Source: CAZJKE01 sp964546585
GTDB taxonomy: Bacteria; Planctomycetota; Phycisphaerae; Phycisphaerales; SM1A02
Assembly: GCA_964546585.1 (NCBI GenBank)
Contig: CAZJKE010000006.1
Span: forward strand, 1 to 64,000
Direction: 5' to 3'
DNA length: 64,000 nt
Shown: positions 1 through 8,826 of the stretch, one piece after another
Position numbering within the stretch: the first letter of the stretch is position 1
Layout of the letters: each line of letters starts with the position of its first letter
Made by a program: the position numbers and the translations under genes
Notes under the pieces: generated by a model
Told to the model about the DNA's origin: nothing
What the model saw: the letters and a program-made list of their open reading frames with translations, nothing else
Databases searched by the model: none

Positions 1-16
1 ACCCCGGGTGTGACCC
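1..16. repeat. Isolated unit of the 12-bp GGGTGTGACCCC-type repeat
   Basis: The first 16 bases are identical to part of the tandem repeat that abuts the assembly gap at 15244-15343 (one 12-bp unit plus four bases). The identity is seen directly. Whether the window starts at a contig edge inside a larger array cannot be told from here. Confidence 0.6.
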
Positions 17-174
17 GCAGAGTGGGGGCGGCAGGGCGGATTGGCCGATAGCGTTGGAAGAACGATGTGCCCCTTGGGACGCCGAGGGGGTAGGAGTCCG
101 GCGACGCCCCGCACGGCGTGACGGCTGGACATGATCCGCGGCCCATTGGCCCGCATTGCAAAGGAGGTGATTCA

Positions 175-219
175 GTGACAACAATGTGTGACTGTACAAA
201 GGGGCTGCACCTGACCTAA
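175..219 (+). CDS. Possible 14-codon leader peptide
   Basis: A GTG codon at 175 opens a 14-codon ORF (residues VTTMCDCTKGLHLT, the first read as Met) ending at TAA 217-219. Seven bases upstream lies AAAGGAGGTGA, an almost maximal Shine-Dalgarno match, far better than that of most genes in this window. A terminator follows at 269-307 and the carboxyltransferase gene starts at 338. The codons GGG CTG CAC at 202-210 are perfectly complementary to 247-255, and 238-243 can instead pair with 247-252, so alternative foldings exist. The layout (small ORF, competing hairpins, terminator, gene) resembles transcription attenuation; that function is an inference. No family is recognised. Confidence 0.4.
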   Translation: MTTMCDCTKGLHLT

Positions 220-268
220 TCCGTGCACCCGACGAGTCTGCACGGCGTGCAGCCCTCAAACAGACAAC

Positions 269-307
269 GCCCGGCCCTCCGCCCCACGGAGGGCCGGGCA
301 CTTTTTT
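269..307 (+). terminator. Rho-independent terminator upstream of the carboxyltransferase gene
   Basis: A perfect 13-bp stem (269-281 with 287-299, five-base loop) is followed by AC and six T residues (302-307). It is the strongest intrinsic terminator in the window. It lies only 30 bases before the ATG at 338, so the downstream operon must either start within 308-337 or be reached by read-through. The rest of 1-337 shows no gene besides the small ORF at 175-219. Confidence 0.85.
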
Positions 308-337
308 GTACCACCGAACCCGATATCCTCCCCCTCC

Positions 338-1975
338 ATGGGCACATCCCCTTCTCAACTGGCAACCGCAACTGCCCGCATGCAGGACGAGATGGCCACC
401 ATCGAACAGGGCGGCGGCGAGCGAGGCGCGCAACGACAACACCGCCACGGCCGACTCACCGCAAGAGAACGCGTCGCGGCACTGGCCGACACCGGCACGC
501 CACAGTTCGAATGCGGGATATTCGCCGCCTGGGGAATGTACGAGGAGTACGGAGGGGCACCAGGAGCCGGTGCCGTCACTGCCATCGCACAAGTCGGCGG
601 CAAGCACTGCATGGTGATCGCCAATGACGCCACCGTCAAAGCCGGCGCATTCTTCCCCATGACCTGCAAGAAGATCATCCGCGCACAAACGATCGCTGAA
701 CAAGCCCGTCTCCCGCTCATCTATCTCGTCGACTCCGCCGGTGTCTTCCTTCCATTGCAGGAAGATGTCTTCCCTGACACAGACGACTTTGGCCGCATCT
801 TCCGCAACAACGCCGTGCTCTCGGCACAGGGCATCACCCAGATCGCTGCGATCATGGGAAACTGCGTCGCCGGCGGCGGATATCTGCCCGTACTTTGCGA
901 CACGCTGTTGATGACCGAAGGCAGCGGCCTCTACCTTGCCGGCCCCGCGCTGGTCAAAGCGGCGATCGGTCAAGAGGTGGATAATGAGGAACTTGGCGGC
1001 GCTCGCATGCACGCCGAAATTTCCGGCACCATCGACTTCCTCGAAGAAAACGACGAAGCCTGCATCGAACGACTCAGGAATCTCGTACACGCCGACCAAT
1101 CGGCCGCCGCGGTCGCCGCCCCCCCCTACGAGGTAGTCGCGGCAGCATCAGACCCCGAAGCCATCGGAACAGTTTTCCGCGCCGCCGGGCATGAACAATA
1201 CGACATGGTCGATCTGCTCACCCACGTTGTCGATGACGAGAGTTTTCACCAGTACAAAGCCGAGTACGGCAGGTCCATGGTCTGTGGATACGCCCGAATT
1301 GGCGGGTGGCCCTGCGGTATCGTCGCCAACCAGCGAAAGTTGACCGAAAAGAAGATGCCCGGCGGCAGCGACGGACCGTCTATCGCTGCGAACATGCCCT
1401 CGGTCATCTACGCCGAAGCCGCGGACAAGGCCGCGCGGTTCATCATGGACTGCAATCAGAAGAAACTCCCACTCGTCTTCGTCCATGACACAACCGGTTT
1501 CATGGTCGGCCGCGAGAGCGAACAACAAGGCATCATCCGAAGCGGCGCGAAACTCGTCAATGCCGTAAGCAACTCCGTCGTCCCAAAGATCAGTCTCATC
1601 GTGGGAGGCAGCTTTGGCGCTGGTCACTACGCAATGTGCGGACGCGCATTCGACCCATTCCTCACGCTCGCGTGGCCCACTGCAAGGTACGCGGTCATGG
1701 GCGGTGCACAAGCCGCAAACACATTGCTTCAGATCGACCTCGCTGCTCGCGAAAGGCGGGGCGAAAGCATCGACGCCGAGGAACGCGAACAATTGTTGGC
1801 AGCCATCACCGCAAGCTACCGGGAGCAGGAGGACATTCTCTACGGCGCCGCAAGACTCTGGGTCGATCGTATGATCGATCCACTCCAAACCCGTGACGAA
1901 ATCGTCGCTGCGCTGTCGATCGCATCCGGCGCCGACACCACCGCGGACTTCCGCACCGGCGTCCTGCAGACCTGA
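338..1975 (+). CDS. Acyl-CoA carboxylase carboxyltransferase (beta) subunit, MccB-like
   Basis: Carboxyltransferase half of a biotin-dependent acyl-CoA carboxylase: it moves the carboxyl group from carboxybiotin to an acyl-CoA in the cytoplasm. The 545 residues match the family length. An N-terminal carboxyltransferase domain (about 25-275) includes a QGGGE start region and MGNCVAGGGY at 173-182, the glycine-rich oxyanion loop; the C-terminal domain (about 290-530) carries GGSFGAGHYAM. The segment YLVDSAGVFLPLQEDVFPD at about 129-147 is closest to methylcrotonyl-CoA carboxylase beta subunits, but propionyl-CoA carboxylases share the fold, so substrate is not settled. No biotin carboxylase/carrier (alpha) subunit is present in the window. 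First gene of a tight operon; the next gene begins 3 bases after its stop. Confidence 0.9.
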   Translation: MGTSPSQLATATARMQDEMATIEQGGGERGAQRQHRHGRLTARERVAALADTGTPQFECGIFAAWGMYEEYGGAPGAGAVTAIAQVGGKHCMVIANDATVKAGAFFPMTCKKIIRAQTIAEQARLPLIYLVDSAGVFLPLQEDVFPDTDDFGRIFRNNAVLSAQGITQIAAIMGNCVAGGGYLPVLCDTLLMTEGSGLYLAGPALVKAAIGQEVDNEELGGARMHAEISGTIDFLEENDEACIERLRNLVHADQSAAAVAAPPYEVVAAASDPEAIGTVFRAAGHEQYDMVDLLTHVVDDESFHQYKAEYGRSMVCGYARIGGWPCGIVANQRKLTEKKMPGGSDGPSIAANMPSVIYAEAADKAARFIMDCNQKKLPLVFVHDTTGFMVGRESEQQGIIRSGAKLVNAVSNSVVPKISLIVGGSFGAGHYAMCGRAFDPFLTLAWPTARYAVMGGAQAANTLLQIDLAARERRGESIDAEEREQLLAAITASYREQEDILYGAARLWVDRMIDPLQTRDEIVAALSIASGADTTADFRTGVLQT

Positions 1976-1978
1976 CCG

Positions 1979-3184
1979 ATGTTCCTGCCATTGATCATGG
2001 CCACGCTCGCCGCACCGCCACCAGCGATGGAATGGCAGCCGTTGATCGCCCATGACATTGCAACATGGACTGTTGCTGGCGGCAACGGTTCGTTTGTCTT
2101 TGAAGATGGCGAACTGCACGGCTTCGGCCCAACCAGACGCAACACATTTCTGGTTTCGCCAAAAACCCACCGTGATTTTGTTCTGGAATGCGAAGTTCTC
2201 GCCGCACCCGCATCAAACAGCGGCGTGCAGATTCGCAGCCGCGTCGACGGCGCCGGTCGCCTTCGGGGCCCGCAGATCGAAATAGACACCAGCGATCGGC
2301 GATGGAGCGGTGGTCTATATGACGAGGGAGGCCGGGGCTGGCTGGACCCGCTCGAAGGCGATGCTGATGCGCTCGCCGCATTCAAGGTCGGCACATGGAA
2401 CACATATCGCATCGAGTGCCTTGGCCCCCGATACCGCTCGTGGGTGAACGGGACACTCTGCGCCGACTTCATCGACACACACAACACACAAGGCCGCATC
2501 GCGTTCCAGGTCCACAGCGGCGACACATGTGATGTGCGGTGGCGCAACCTCCGCATTGCCAATCTCGGCGATGTGGACATCGGACCAGACAGCGCCCCTG
2601 AGCAACCTCCATCAAATGCTGAGGTGCTCTTTGGCGGCACATCGCTGGAAGGTTGGTCTCATGCAAAGTGGACATTGGTTGACGACGCCATGGAAGTCGC
2701 CCCCGGAACCGGTGACCTGCAGACCAAGGCGGCACTTCCCGGCGGCGTACTGCATGTCGAGTTCCGCACGCCCAACCGCGAAGTCGGTCAATCAGGCCAG
2801 GACCGCGGCAACAGCGGCGTCTATGTGCAGGGCCGGTACGAAATCCAGATTCTCGACTCACCTGGTCCGGACGAGGCGACGGATCGCGAGTGCGGTGCGA
2901 TCTACGCCGTCGCACCGCCGCGGCGCAACGCCGCACGACAATCCCAACAGTGGCAGTCGTACCTCATCCACTTTCGGCAGCCGGAGTTCGATGCGGACAA
3001 CGCAAAAACCGCACCGGCCCGCTTCACCGTCTACCACAACGGCATTCTGATCCACGATGACCAGATCCTTGACGGTCCTACCGGTGCCGGTGGCCCGGAG
3101 TCGCCCGAGCCGGCACCGCTTCGGCTGCAAGACCACGGCCACCGCGTGCAATTTCGCAACATCTGGTGGGTGCCGTTGCCATGA
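1979..3184 (+). CDS. Exported protein with two DUF1080 (3-keto-disaccharide hydrolase-type) domains
   Basis: 401 residues: a short hydrophobic signal-like N-terminus (about 1-15) and two concanavalin-like DUF1080 domains in tandem (about 17-195 and 212-400). Both repeat the family pattern: WQPLIA or VLFGGTSLEGW at the start, a central R-[ST]-NSGV strand with a following R-Y/L-G-P/E-I strand, and a closing R-N-[LI]-R/W strand. DUF1080 proteins are abundant in planctomycetes, and some characterised members hydrolyse 3-keto-glycosides; activity here is inferred from the family. The stop overlaps the next ATG by four bases (ATGA, 3181-3184), so it is translated together with the PVC cytochrome downstream. 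Confidence 0.85.
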   Translation: MFLPLIMATLAAPPPAMEWQPLIAHDIATWTVAGGNGSFVFEDGELHGFGPTRRNTFLVSPKTHRDFVLECEVLAAPASNSGVQIRSRVDGAGRLRGPQIEIDTSDRRWSGGLYDEGGRGWLDPLEGDADALAAFKVGTWNTYRIECLGPRYRSWVNGTLCADFIDTHNTQGRIAFQVHSGDTCDVRWRNLRIANLGDVDIGPDSAPEQPPSNAEVLFGGTSLEGWSHAKWTLVDDAMEVAPGTGDLQTKAALPGGVLHVEFRTPNREVGQSGQDRGNSGVYVQGRYEIQILDSPGPDEATDRECGAIYAVAPPRRNAARQSQQWQSYLIHFRQPEFDADNAKTAPARFTVYHNGILIHDDQILDGPTGAGGPESPEPAPLRLQDHGHRVQFRNIWWVPLP

Positions 3185-5430
3185 ACCTGCTCGTTCTGCT
3201 CGCGTCCTTCCTTGCGCAGGCCGGAGACAAACCCGGCGAACCACAACCACCGCCGATCGTGCATGCGCCCGACGCTCCTGTCCTCTCGCCAGAGAAAGCC
3301 ATGGAGAGCCTCCACGTCGCCGATGGGCTCACCGTCGAACTCGTCGCTGCCGAACCGATGATCGAGGATCCGGTCTGCATGGCCTTCGCTCCGGACGGTC
3401 GCCTTTGGGTCGTGGAAATGCGGGGCTTCATGCCGAATGTCGACGGACAAGGGGAAGAAGAGCCGATCGGCCGCGTCGTGGTGTTGCAGGACTCGAATGC
3501 CGACGGTCTGTTCAATCGTTCAACGGTCTTCATGGATGACATTGTTCTGCCCCGCGGCGTTGCGCCGCTGCTCGATGGCGCCCTCATCATCGCCCCACCC
3601 AACCTGATGTACGCCCGGGATACAGATGGTGACGGCCGCGCCGACGACATAAGCACAGTGCTCGAGGGCTTCGGCGGCATCGAAAGTCCCGAGCACGCCG
3701 GCAACGGGCTCGTCCGCGGTATCGACAATTGGCATCACCTCAGCCAGCACAACGTTGACATCCGGTTTCGCGACGGCACGATCGAAACGCGACCCATCCG
3801 CGTGCGCGGCCAGTGGGGCATTGGACAGGACGCCTCGGGCCGCCTCTACACCACGCCGAATTCGATCCCGCTTCTGGTCGACTTGCTGCCGCCCCACTAC
3901 GGCGCCCGAAACAGCACCATGAAGGGTTCCGTCGGCGCCGGCCGCCGTGTCGATACATCCATCGCCGTCCATCCCGCCCGCGTCAATCCCGGCGTGAACC
4001 GCGGTTACCGAGACGGCGTGCTCCGAAGTGACGGGACGCTTGCGCACTTCGAAGCTGCCTGCGGCACGTCGATCTATGTCGGCGACGATCTACCGGACAT
4101 GACCGGCGATGCGATCATCTGCGAACCCGCCGGCAATCTCGTCAAACGGAAGTCCTTTGCAGAAGGTCGTCATGACAGGGCCATCGATCCGCTTGGAACA
4201 ACAGAGTTGCTCGCATCAACCGACGAACGGTTCCGCCCGGTCTGGTCGGTCTCCGGTCCGGATGGCGCAATCTACATCGCCGACATGTACCGCGGCATTC
4301 TGCAACATCGTCTCTTCGTCACCACGTTTCTTCGCAAGCAGATTCTCGAGCGTGGCCTCGACCGGCCGCTCGGCATGGGCCGCATCTGGAGGATTACCAA
4401 TGCACATCACCAGCGACAACCCATTGCGGATCTGACAAGACTGACCGGCAAGGAACTGGTCGATCATCTCTCCCATCCCGATGGTGCAGTGCGACTTCTT
4501 GCGCAGCAGGTTCTGGTCGAGCGCGGTGCGAGCGAGGAGGCCCGCACAGTGCGATCGTTACTCGGCAGCGACCTCTGGACAACAAGGCTACACGCACTGT
4601 GGACACTCGAAGGAATCGGGCATCTGACGCGCGACGATGCCATTGTCGCCTTGCATGATGAACACCCCGAAGTCCGCGCAGCCGCGGCGAGGTTGTTGGA
4701 GCAGTGGATGGATGATGCAATTGTGCTGGAAGCGGTAGCATCCCGCAGGAACGAACCGGTTGTGTCGGTTCGCCGACAAATCGTCGCGTCACTTGGTGAA
4801 GCCGACGGTGAACCGGCAATGGCGCTACTGGCCGACCTCGCCCGCCGCTGGGGAAGTGATGCTGTGGTCCGCGAAGCAGTCGTCAGTGGACTCGCCGGGA
4901 GCGAAACGCAATTCATCGACACACTCACAAACCATCCGGACTTTGACATTGATTCGCCCGGACTTGGTTCGCTCGTTGAACTGCTCATCCAAACTGCGCC
5001 GCTCGCGGAAGAGTCCAACACGGTTGTTCTTGACGCACAGGCCAGAGCCCAATTCGACCGCGGTGCCGCCGTGTACGCCGTGTGCGCCGCGTGCCATCAG
5101 GCCGATGGCATGGGTATCGACACGCAGTACCCGCCTCTGGCTGGTTCGCCCATCGTGACCGGCGACCCGGAGATGCTCGCGAAGGTACTGTTGCACGGGA
5201 TCGCCGGGCCGATCGCCATCGATGGCAGGACATTCAATGAAGTCATGCCAGCAGCACCGGTCCGAGGCATCGACGATCTTGCCGCCGTCATGACCTTTGT
5301 GCGAAACGCATTCGGCAATGCCGCACCGCCAGTCGATGGTGAATTCGTCCGCGCAGTTCGGGCTGCCAATCGCGACCGCACGAGGCCGTGGACGATTGGG
5401 GAACTGTTGGGCGACTCCAATGGCCATTGA
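3181..5430 (+). CDS. PVC-type membrane-bound dehydrogenase with HEAT repeats and C-terminal cytochrome c
   Basis: 749 residues from the ATG that overlaps the preceding stop. A signal peptide (about 1-16) is followed by a six-bladed beta-propeller of the sugar/sorbosone dehydrogenase type found in planctomycete PVC proteins (about 45-430; FAPDGRLWVVEMRG near the start, GPDGAIYIADMYRG near the end), a HEAT-like helical repeat region (about 440-600) and a cytochrome c domain with a single heme site C635-x2-C638-H639. Family knowledge suggests an oxidoreductase passing electrons to heme outside the cytoplasm; the substrate is unknown. Its coupling to the DUF1080 gene suggests sugar oxidation. The 3' end overlaps the SDR gene by 11 bases. 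Confidence 0.85.
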   Translation: MNLLVLLASFLAQAGDKPGEPQPPPIVHAPDAPVLSPEKAMESLHVADGLTVELVAAEPMIEDPVCMAFAPDGRLWVVEMRGFMPNVDGQGEEEPIGRVVVLQDSNADGLFNRSTVFMDDIVLPRGVAPLLDGALIIAPPNLMYARDTDGDGRADDISTVLEGFGGIESPEHAGNGLVRGIDNWHHLSQHNVDIRFRDGTIETRPIRVRGQWGIGQDASGRLYTTPNSIPLLVDLLPPHYGARNSTMKGSVGAGRRVDTSIAVHPARVNPGVNRGYRDGVLRSDGTLAHFEAACGTSIYVGDDLPDMTGDAIICEPAGNLVKRKSFAEGRHDRAIDPLGTTELLASTDERFRPVWSVSGPDGAIYIADMYRGILQHRLFVTTFLRKQILERGLDRPLGMGRIWRITNAHHQRQPIADLTRLTGKELVDHLSHPDGAVRLLAQQVLVERGASEEARTVRSLLGSDLWTTRLHALWTLEGIGHLTRDDAIVALHDEHPEVRAAAARLLEQWMDDAIVLEAVASRRNEPVVSVRRQIVASLGEADGEPAMALLADLARRWGSDAVVREAVVSGLAGSETQFIDTLTNHPDFDIDSPGLGSLVELLIQTAPLAEESNTVVLDAQARAQFDRGAAVYAVCAACHQADGMGIDTQYPPLAGSPIVTGDPEMLAKVLLHGIAGPIAIDGRTFNEVMPAAPVRGIDDLAAVMTFVRNAFGNAAPPVDGEFVRAVRAANRDRTRPWTIGELLGDSNGH

Positions 5431-6196
5431 TCTTCGAGGCCGAACGATCGTTATCACCGGCGCAAGCAGTGGCATCGGTGCCGCTACGGCTCGCGCATGT
5501 GCAGCGGCGGGCATGCAGTGTGTCGTCGCCGCACGCCGCGAGCAGGAACTCGCCGCCCTCGCCGACGAACTCGGCTCCGCATGCAGGGCGATCCCCGGTG
5601 ATGTCACGGAGCCGGGCTTCAACGAAAAACTGCTCGCCTGCGAGCCGTACGCCGTCCTCGCCAACGCCGGCCGGGGCCTTGAACAGGCAATGATCGACTG
5701 TGACATGGCGCAGTTTCGAGCGCTCTTCGAAGTCAACCTGTTCGCAGCAGTCGAACTTGCCTCGCTCGCCGCCGCACAGATGGCGGTGGGCGGGGAGGGA
5801 CATATCCTGCTCTGCGCCAGTTGTCTCTCAAAATTCGCGATCCCGCAGCACACCGCCTACTGCGCAAGCAAGGCAGCGGTGGAGCGTGTCGCACGCGCGA
5901 TGCAAATGGAACTGCGGAGCACCGGCGTGCATGTCACCAGCGTGCATCCAATCGGAACGAGGACCGAGTTCTTCGATACAAGTGCCGCCCTAAGCGGTCA
6001 CGACCAATCGGATTTCATCGAACGAACGCCGAAGATGTTCATGCAACCACCGAACCGGGTCGCCGATGCCGTGGTGCGGTGTTTGCGGCGCCCCCGCGGC
6101 GAGGTGTGGACCAGCCATTCGATGCGACTGGCCAGCACCCTGTTTTCGGCGTTTCCGCGGCTTGCGCAGGCACTTGTCGCTCGCTTCAGGCCGTAA
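5420..6196 (+). CDS. Short-chain dehydrogenase/reductase (SDR)
   Basis: 258-residue classical SDR, NAD(P)-dependent oxidoreductase, cytoplasmic. The Rossmann motif TGASSGIG lies at 13-20, NAG at 82-84, the catalytic serine at about 134 (LLCAS), and YCASK with Tyr147 and Lys151 completes the catalytic set. The ATG at 5420 was chosen because the domain begins right after it; it overlaps the PVC cytochrome gene by 11 bases. Last gene of the four-gene run that starts with the carboxyltransferase. Substrate cannot be deduced; a keto-sugar or hydroxyacyl substrate would fit the neighbours. Confidence 0.85.
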   Translation: MAIDLRGRTIVITGASSGIGAATARACAAAGMQCVVAARREQELAALADELGSACRAIPGDVTEPGFNEKLLACEPYAVLANAGRGLEQAMIDCDMAQFRALFEVNLFAAVELASLAAAQMAVGGEGHILLCASCLSKFAIPQHTAYCASKAAVERVARAMQMELRSTGVHVTSVHPIGTRTEFFDTSAALSGHDQSDFIERTPKMFMQPPNRVADAVVRCLRRPRGEVWTSHSMRLASTLFSAFPRLAQALVARFRP

Positions 6197-6253
6197 TCAT
6201 GGTCGATTGCTTGCCTGTGTCCACGGCGTCCGTACACTGAACGGGAGTATCTC

Positions 6254-7867
6254 GTGCGACACTATCCGCTCATTTCCGGTATTGCCCTGTTCATCACAGT
6301 CCCTGCGATGTCAGATGGCCCAACAGGCGTCGGCCTTCAGGGCATGGCATCGCTGCTCCGTGGCGATGTCCGTGTCATCACGATGGGGGACTCCTATAGC
6401 GTTCCGATCTGGGGTCGCGTACCAACAGCCTCGCTGCGAGTCTGGCCGATTCCAACCATCACCGCGGTGCAAGGTGGTGCCACACAGAGTGCCGCCATTA
6501 TTCGATGTACCGCAAGTTGCTCACCGGTCGCCGAGGTCCTCGCATCGGATCCGCAGGGGTATCAAGTAGAACGAGAAAACGCCGACGATGCATTCTTCAC
6601 GCTCCCAGTTCGTGGCCTCCGGGAGATCTATGGGGGATCGTCGTTTCAGTCCGGCAAGAATGGGATGCTGTTCCGATTCCAGTTGAATGACGGGCAAATG
6701 GATACCGGTGTGCACGGCCCGTTTTCCCAGCTAGGTGATGACCTTCGCTTCCGCCTGCTTTTCCACGTAGCCAGCGACCTCGCTCAGCAGGTTCCTGGTC
6801 TGTTGTTAGATGATCGAGACAAGGGATCACGGTATGTGGATCTCATCGACGGGGTGCGGCCGCGGTGGCATCTTGGTGAGTTCCCCGACGACGGCGTCTC
6901 ACCAGCGATACCTGCACAGATCAACGCAGTCGCCATAGATGTACCACTCGATGCGGACGATCTCCACGACATTACCGTCAGCGAAAGTACGCCGATCGCT
7001 GACTCGGGACAATATTTCCAGGCAGCTGGCGGTGTCTATTACCACGCCGATGGCGAGGGAAACCGTGCATCTGGCATGTACTACAGCGGTCTCGCCGATG
7101 ACAGTTGGTCCTATGATGGATTCGGTTGCGACACTGCCGGTAGCGACACCAACGACAAGCGGTTTTCGCTCGCTCAGTTCACGCACTGGCTAGATGTCAC
7201 AACGCTTGACCGGGAGCAACCCGTCATTTTCCTGTGGTATCTCGCACCAGAGAAAATCGACAACGAGCAGGCATTTGATGTGATGACCGCCATGATCGAT
7301 CAAGCCAGTGCGGGTGCTGGGGCAGTTGGACTTACCGAAGTACACCACATGCTTGTCATTTCGCACCTGCATTCAGGCACAACTAGTTCGTCCGTGCAGC
7401 AGCAACAAGATGCAGCGTTTGCAATTGCGGCCGAGCGTACCGATGTCGCAGCGGCATCCATCTTTGCAGCAACTGATGGCGTTCTCTTCAACGGCAGCAA
7501 TGAGGGCAACAGTTGGCTTCTTGAACGGGGCTTCGATGCATTTCATTTCGGCACAAATGAAGTCGATCTTGTTGCCGAGTTAGGTGGCGACCTGCTGGAC
7601 GGAGGCGACATCCACCCGCGAAACCCGGATGCCGCGGCATTCTTCGCAGCCGTGCTCGGCGACGTCATCCGCGATGCTGGATGCCCGGCGGATCTGGTTG
7701 TGGATGGTGTCATCGGAGTTGATGATCTGCTGGCCATCGTGGCTGGGTGGGGCAGCAGTGGTGGCGATATCACGGGCGACGGACTCACCAATGTGAATGA
7801 CATCCTGGTGGCATTTGCCTCCTGGGGGCCCTGCTGGCCAGTGCAACCGCCGTTTTTGGCCCCGTAA
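6254..7867 (+). CDS. Exported SGNH/GDSL-like protein with dockerin-like C-terminal segment
   Basis: 537 residues, GTG start, signal peptide of about 20 residues. MGDSY at 44-48 resembles the nucleophile block of SGNH hydrolases, and GGDIHPRNPDAAAFFAAVLG (about 446-465) resembles their D-x-x-H catalytic block, so a secreted esterase-like fold is likely; the middle is divergent. The C-terminus (about 478-528) has two EF-hand-like repeats (VDGVIGVDDLLAIVAGWG and ITGDGLTNVNDILVAFASWG) and ends in the W-G-P-C pattern often seen in exported planctomycete proteins, probably calcium-binding and surface-related. Enzymatic function is inferred only. Confidence 0.7.
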   Translation: MRHYPLISGIALFITVPAMSDGPTGVGLQGMASLLRGDVRVITMGDSYSVPIWGRVPTASLRVWPIPTITAVQGGATQSAAIIRCTASCSPVAEVLASDPQGYQVERENADDAFFTLPVRGLREIYGGSSFQSGKNGMLFRFQLNDGQMDTGVHGPFSQLGDDLRFRLLFHVASDLAQQVPGLLLDDRDKGSRYVDLIDGVRPRWHLGEFPDDGVSPAIPAQINAVAIDVPLDADDLHDITVSESTPIADSGQYFQAAGGVYYHADGEGNRASGMYYSGLADDSWSYDGFGCDTAGSDTNDKRFSLAQFTHWLDVTTLDREQPVIFLWYLAPEKIDNEQAFDVMTAMIDQASAGAGAVGLTEVHHMLVISHLHSGTTSSSVQQQQDAAFAIAAERTDVAAASIFAATDGVLFNGSNEGNSWLLERGFDAFHFGTNEVDLVAELGGDLLDGGDIHPRNPDAAAFFAAVLGDVIRDAGCPADLVVDGVIGVDDLLAIVAGWGSSGGDITGDGLTNVNDILVAFASWGPCWPVQPPFLAP

Positions 7868-8016
7868 CCGCGTAGTGTGGATAAGCGGGGATAAATAGAA
7901 GGTTCACATGATCTTCAAAGTCACCCCTTGGATTGTGCGACCAATGCTGTACCCTTGACCGTGGTCGCCGGTGGGGCGGCCATGGAAGACGCGAGAGAAG
8001 AGAGGAGATTTATCTA

Positions 8017-8694
8017 ATGAAGAGAGAATTTGCACCCGCCCTCGGTGCGATGGTATGCGCAGGCATCGTTGCGACTGCGGGCGCGGATGTTGTCATGGAC
8101 AACATCGGGGCTATGGACGGATCGAATATGGCGGGCAACATTGGCGCGAGTCAGCACTTTGAAGCTGCCTACGCCCAATACAGTATTGGTGCTCACGATG
8201 ACTTTACGTTAGCTGCCGATACAGTGCTCAATTCAGTTTCGTTCGTCCTCGGGGGATGGAACGGGTATGCCGGCACTGCTGGCGTCCTCGGGTACCACGT
8301 TAATGTTCATTCAGATATGGACTCGGCCGGAGTTGATCTTATCGGCGATGTCCTAAACATGCAGTTCGCCTCTGCCTCTGCCAGTGCTGACTGGACGGGC
8401 ACAGGCGACCACATGACGCTAGATCTTGGTGGTGCACTGCTCGGTGCAGGCACCTACCACATCAGCGTCATTCCTGAGAATGCGTTTGCATCAAATGGCC
8501 AAACAGGTATCTACACCACTCTCACCGGTGGAGATAATGGGCATCAGTCCAACCCTGGTGGCGGATTTGGCTTTGGGCCTTATCAGATGACAGGCGCTAA
8601 CTACGCTTATTCCCTGGATGGTTCTCCCATCCCGGGACCCGCCGCACTCAGTCTGCTCGGCATTGCCGGGCTCTGCGTGCGACGTCGCCGCTAA
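8017..8694 (+). CDS. PEP-CTERM-type exported protein
   Basis: 225 residues. The ATG at 8017 has a purine-rich Shine-Dalgarno region (AGAGGAGA) upstream. Signal peptide about 1-25 (cleavage near AGA-DVV), then a serine-, glycine- and alanine-rich beta domain without recognisable enzyme motif. The C-terminus reads PIPGPAALSLLGIAGLCVRRRR-like (short form of the PEP-CTERM sorting signal: Pro-x-Pro, hydrophobic helix, Arg cluster). Such signals are processed by exosortases and tied to exopolysaccharide export; the glycan island at 37.9-44.3 kb contains a deacetylase of that association. The ligand or role of the mature protein is unknown. Confidence 0.8.
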   Translation: MKREFAPALGAMVCAGIVATAGADVVMDNIGAMDGSNMAGNIGASQHFEAAYAQYSIGAHDDFTLAADTVLNSVSFVLGGWNGYAGTAGVLGYHVNVHSDMDSAGVDLIGDVLNMQFASASASADWTGTGDHMTLDLGGALLGAGTYHISVIPENAFASNGQTGIYTTLTGGDNGHQSNPGGGFGFGPYQMTGANYAYSLDGSPIPGPAALSLLGIAGLCVRRRR

Positions 8695-8733
8695 CTGGCG
8701 ATAGAGTTTCTAACCATCTCTCGCACCCCACCC

Positions 8734-8759
8734 AGCGGGCCGCCAACCGGCGGCCTGCT
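8734..8759. terminator. Hairpin between convergent genes, probable bidirectional terminator
   Basis: A seven-base perfect core stem GGCCGCC/GGCGGCC with an AACC loop, extended by one wobble and three more pairs. It lies between the PEP-CTERM gene (ends 8694) and the LolA-like gene on the other strand (ends 8827). The following T-tract is weak (GTTATTG), so efficiency is uncertain. Confidence 0.6.
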
Positions 8760-8826
8760 GTTATTGTGGGATACCCACACAATCACGACGCTCCTCGCAC
8801 CGCGATCTAATCAATGTCCCCGCTGG

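Noticed and set aside
159..173. AAAGGAGGTGATTC read as the complement of a 16S rRNA 3' end
   Set aside because: The minus-strand flank does not continue as 16S rRNA, and the spacing to GTG 175 is that of a ribosome-binding site.
1148..2170. 340-codon open frame opposite the carboxyltransferase and DUF1080 genes
   Set aside because: No ribosome site, no recognisable domain, and it covers the conserved 3' part of the carboxyltransferase on the opposite strand.
7876..7884. Second perfect DnaA box (TGTGGATAA) between the SGNH-like and PEP-CTERM genes
   Set aside because: An isolated nine-base match in a short spacer with no other origin features and unidirectional genes; likely chance.
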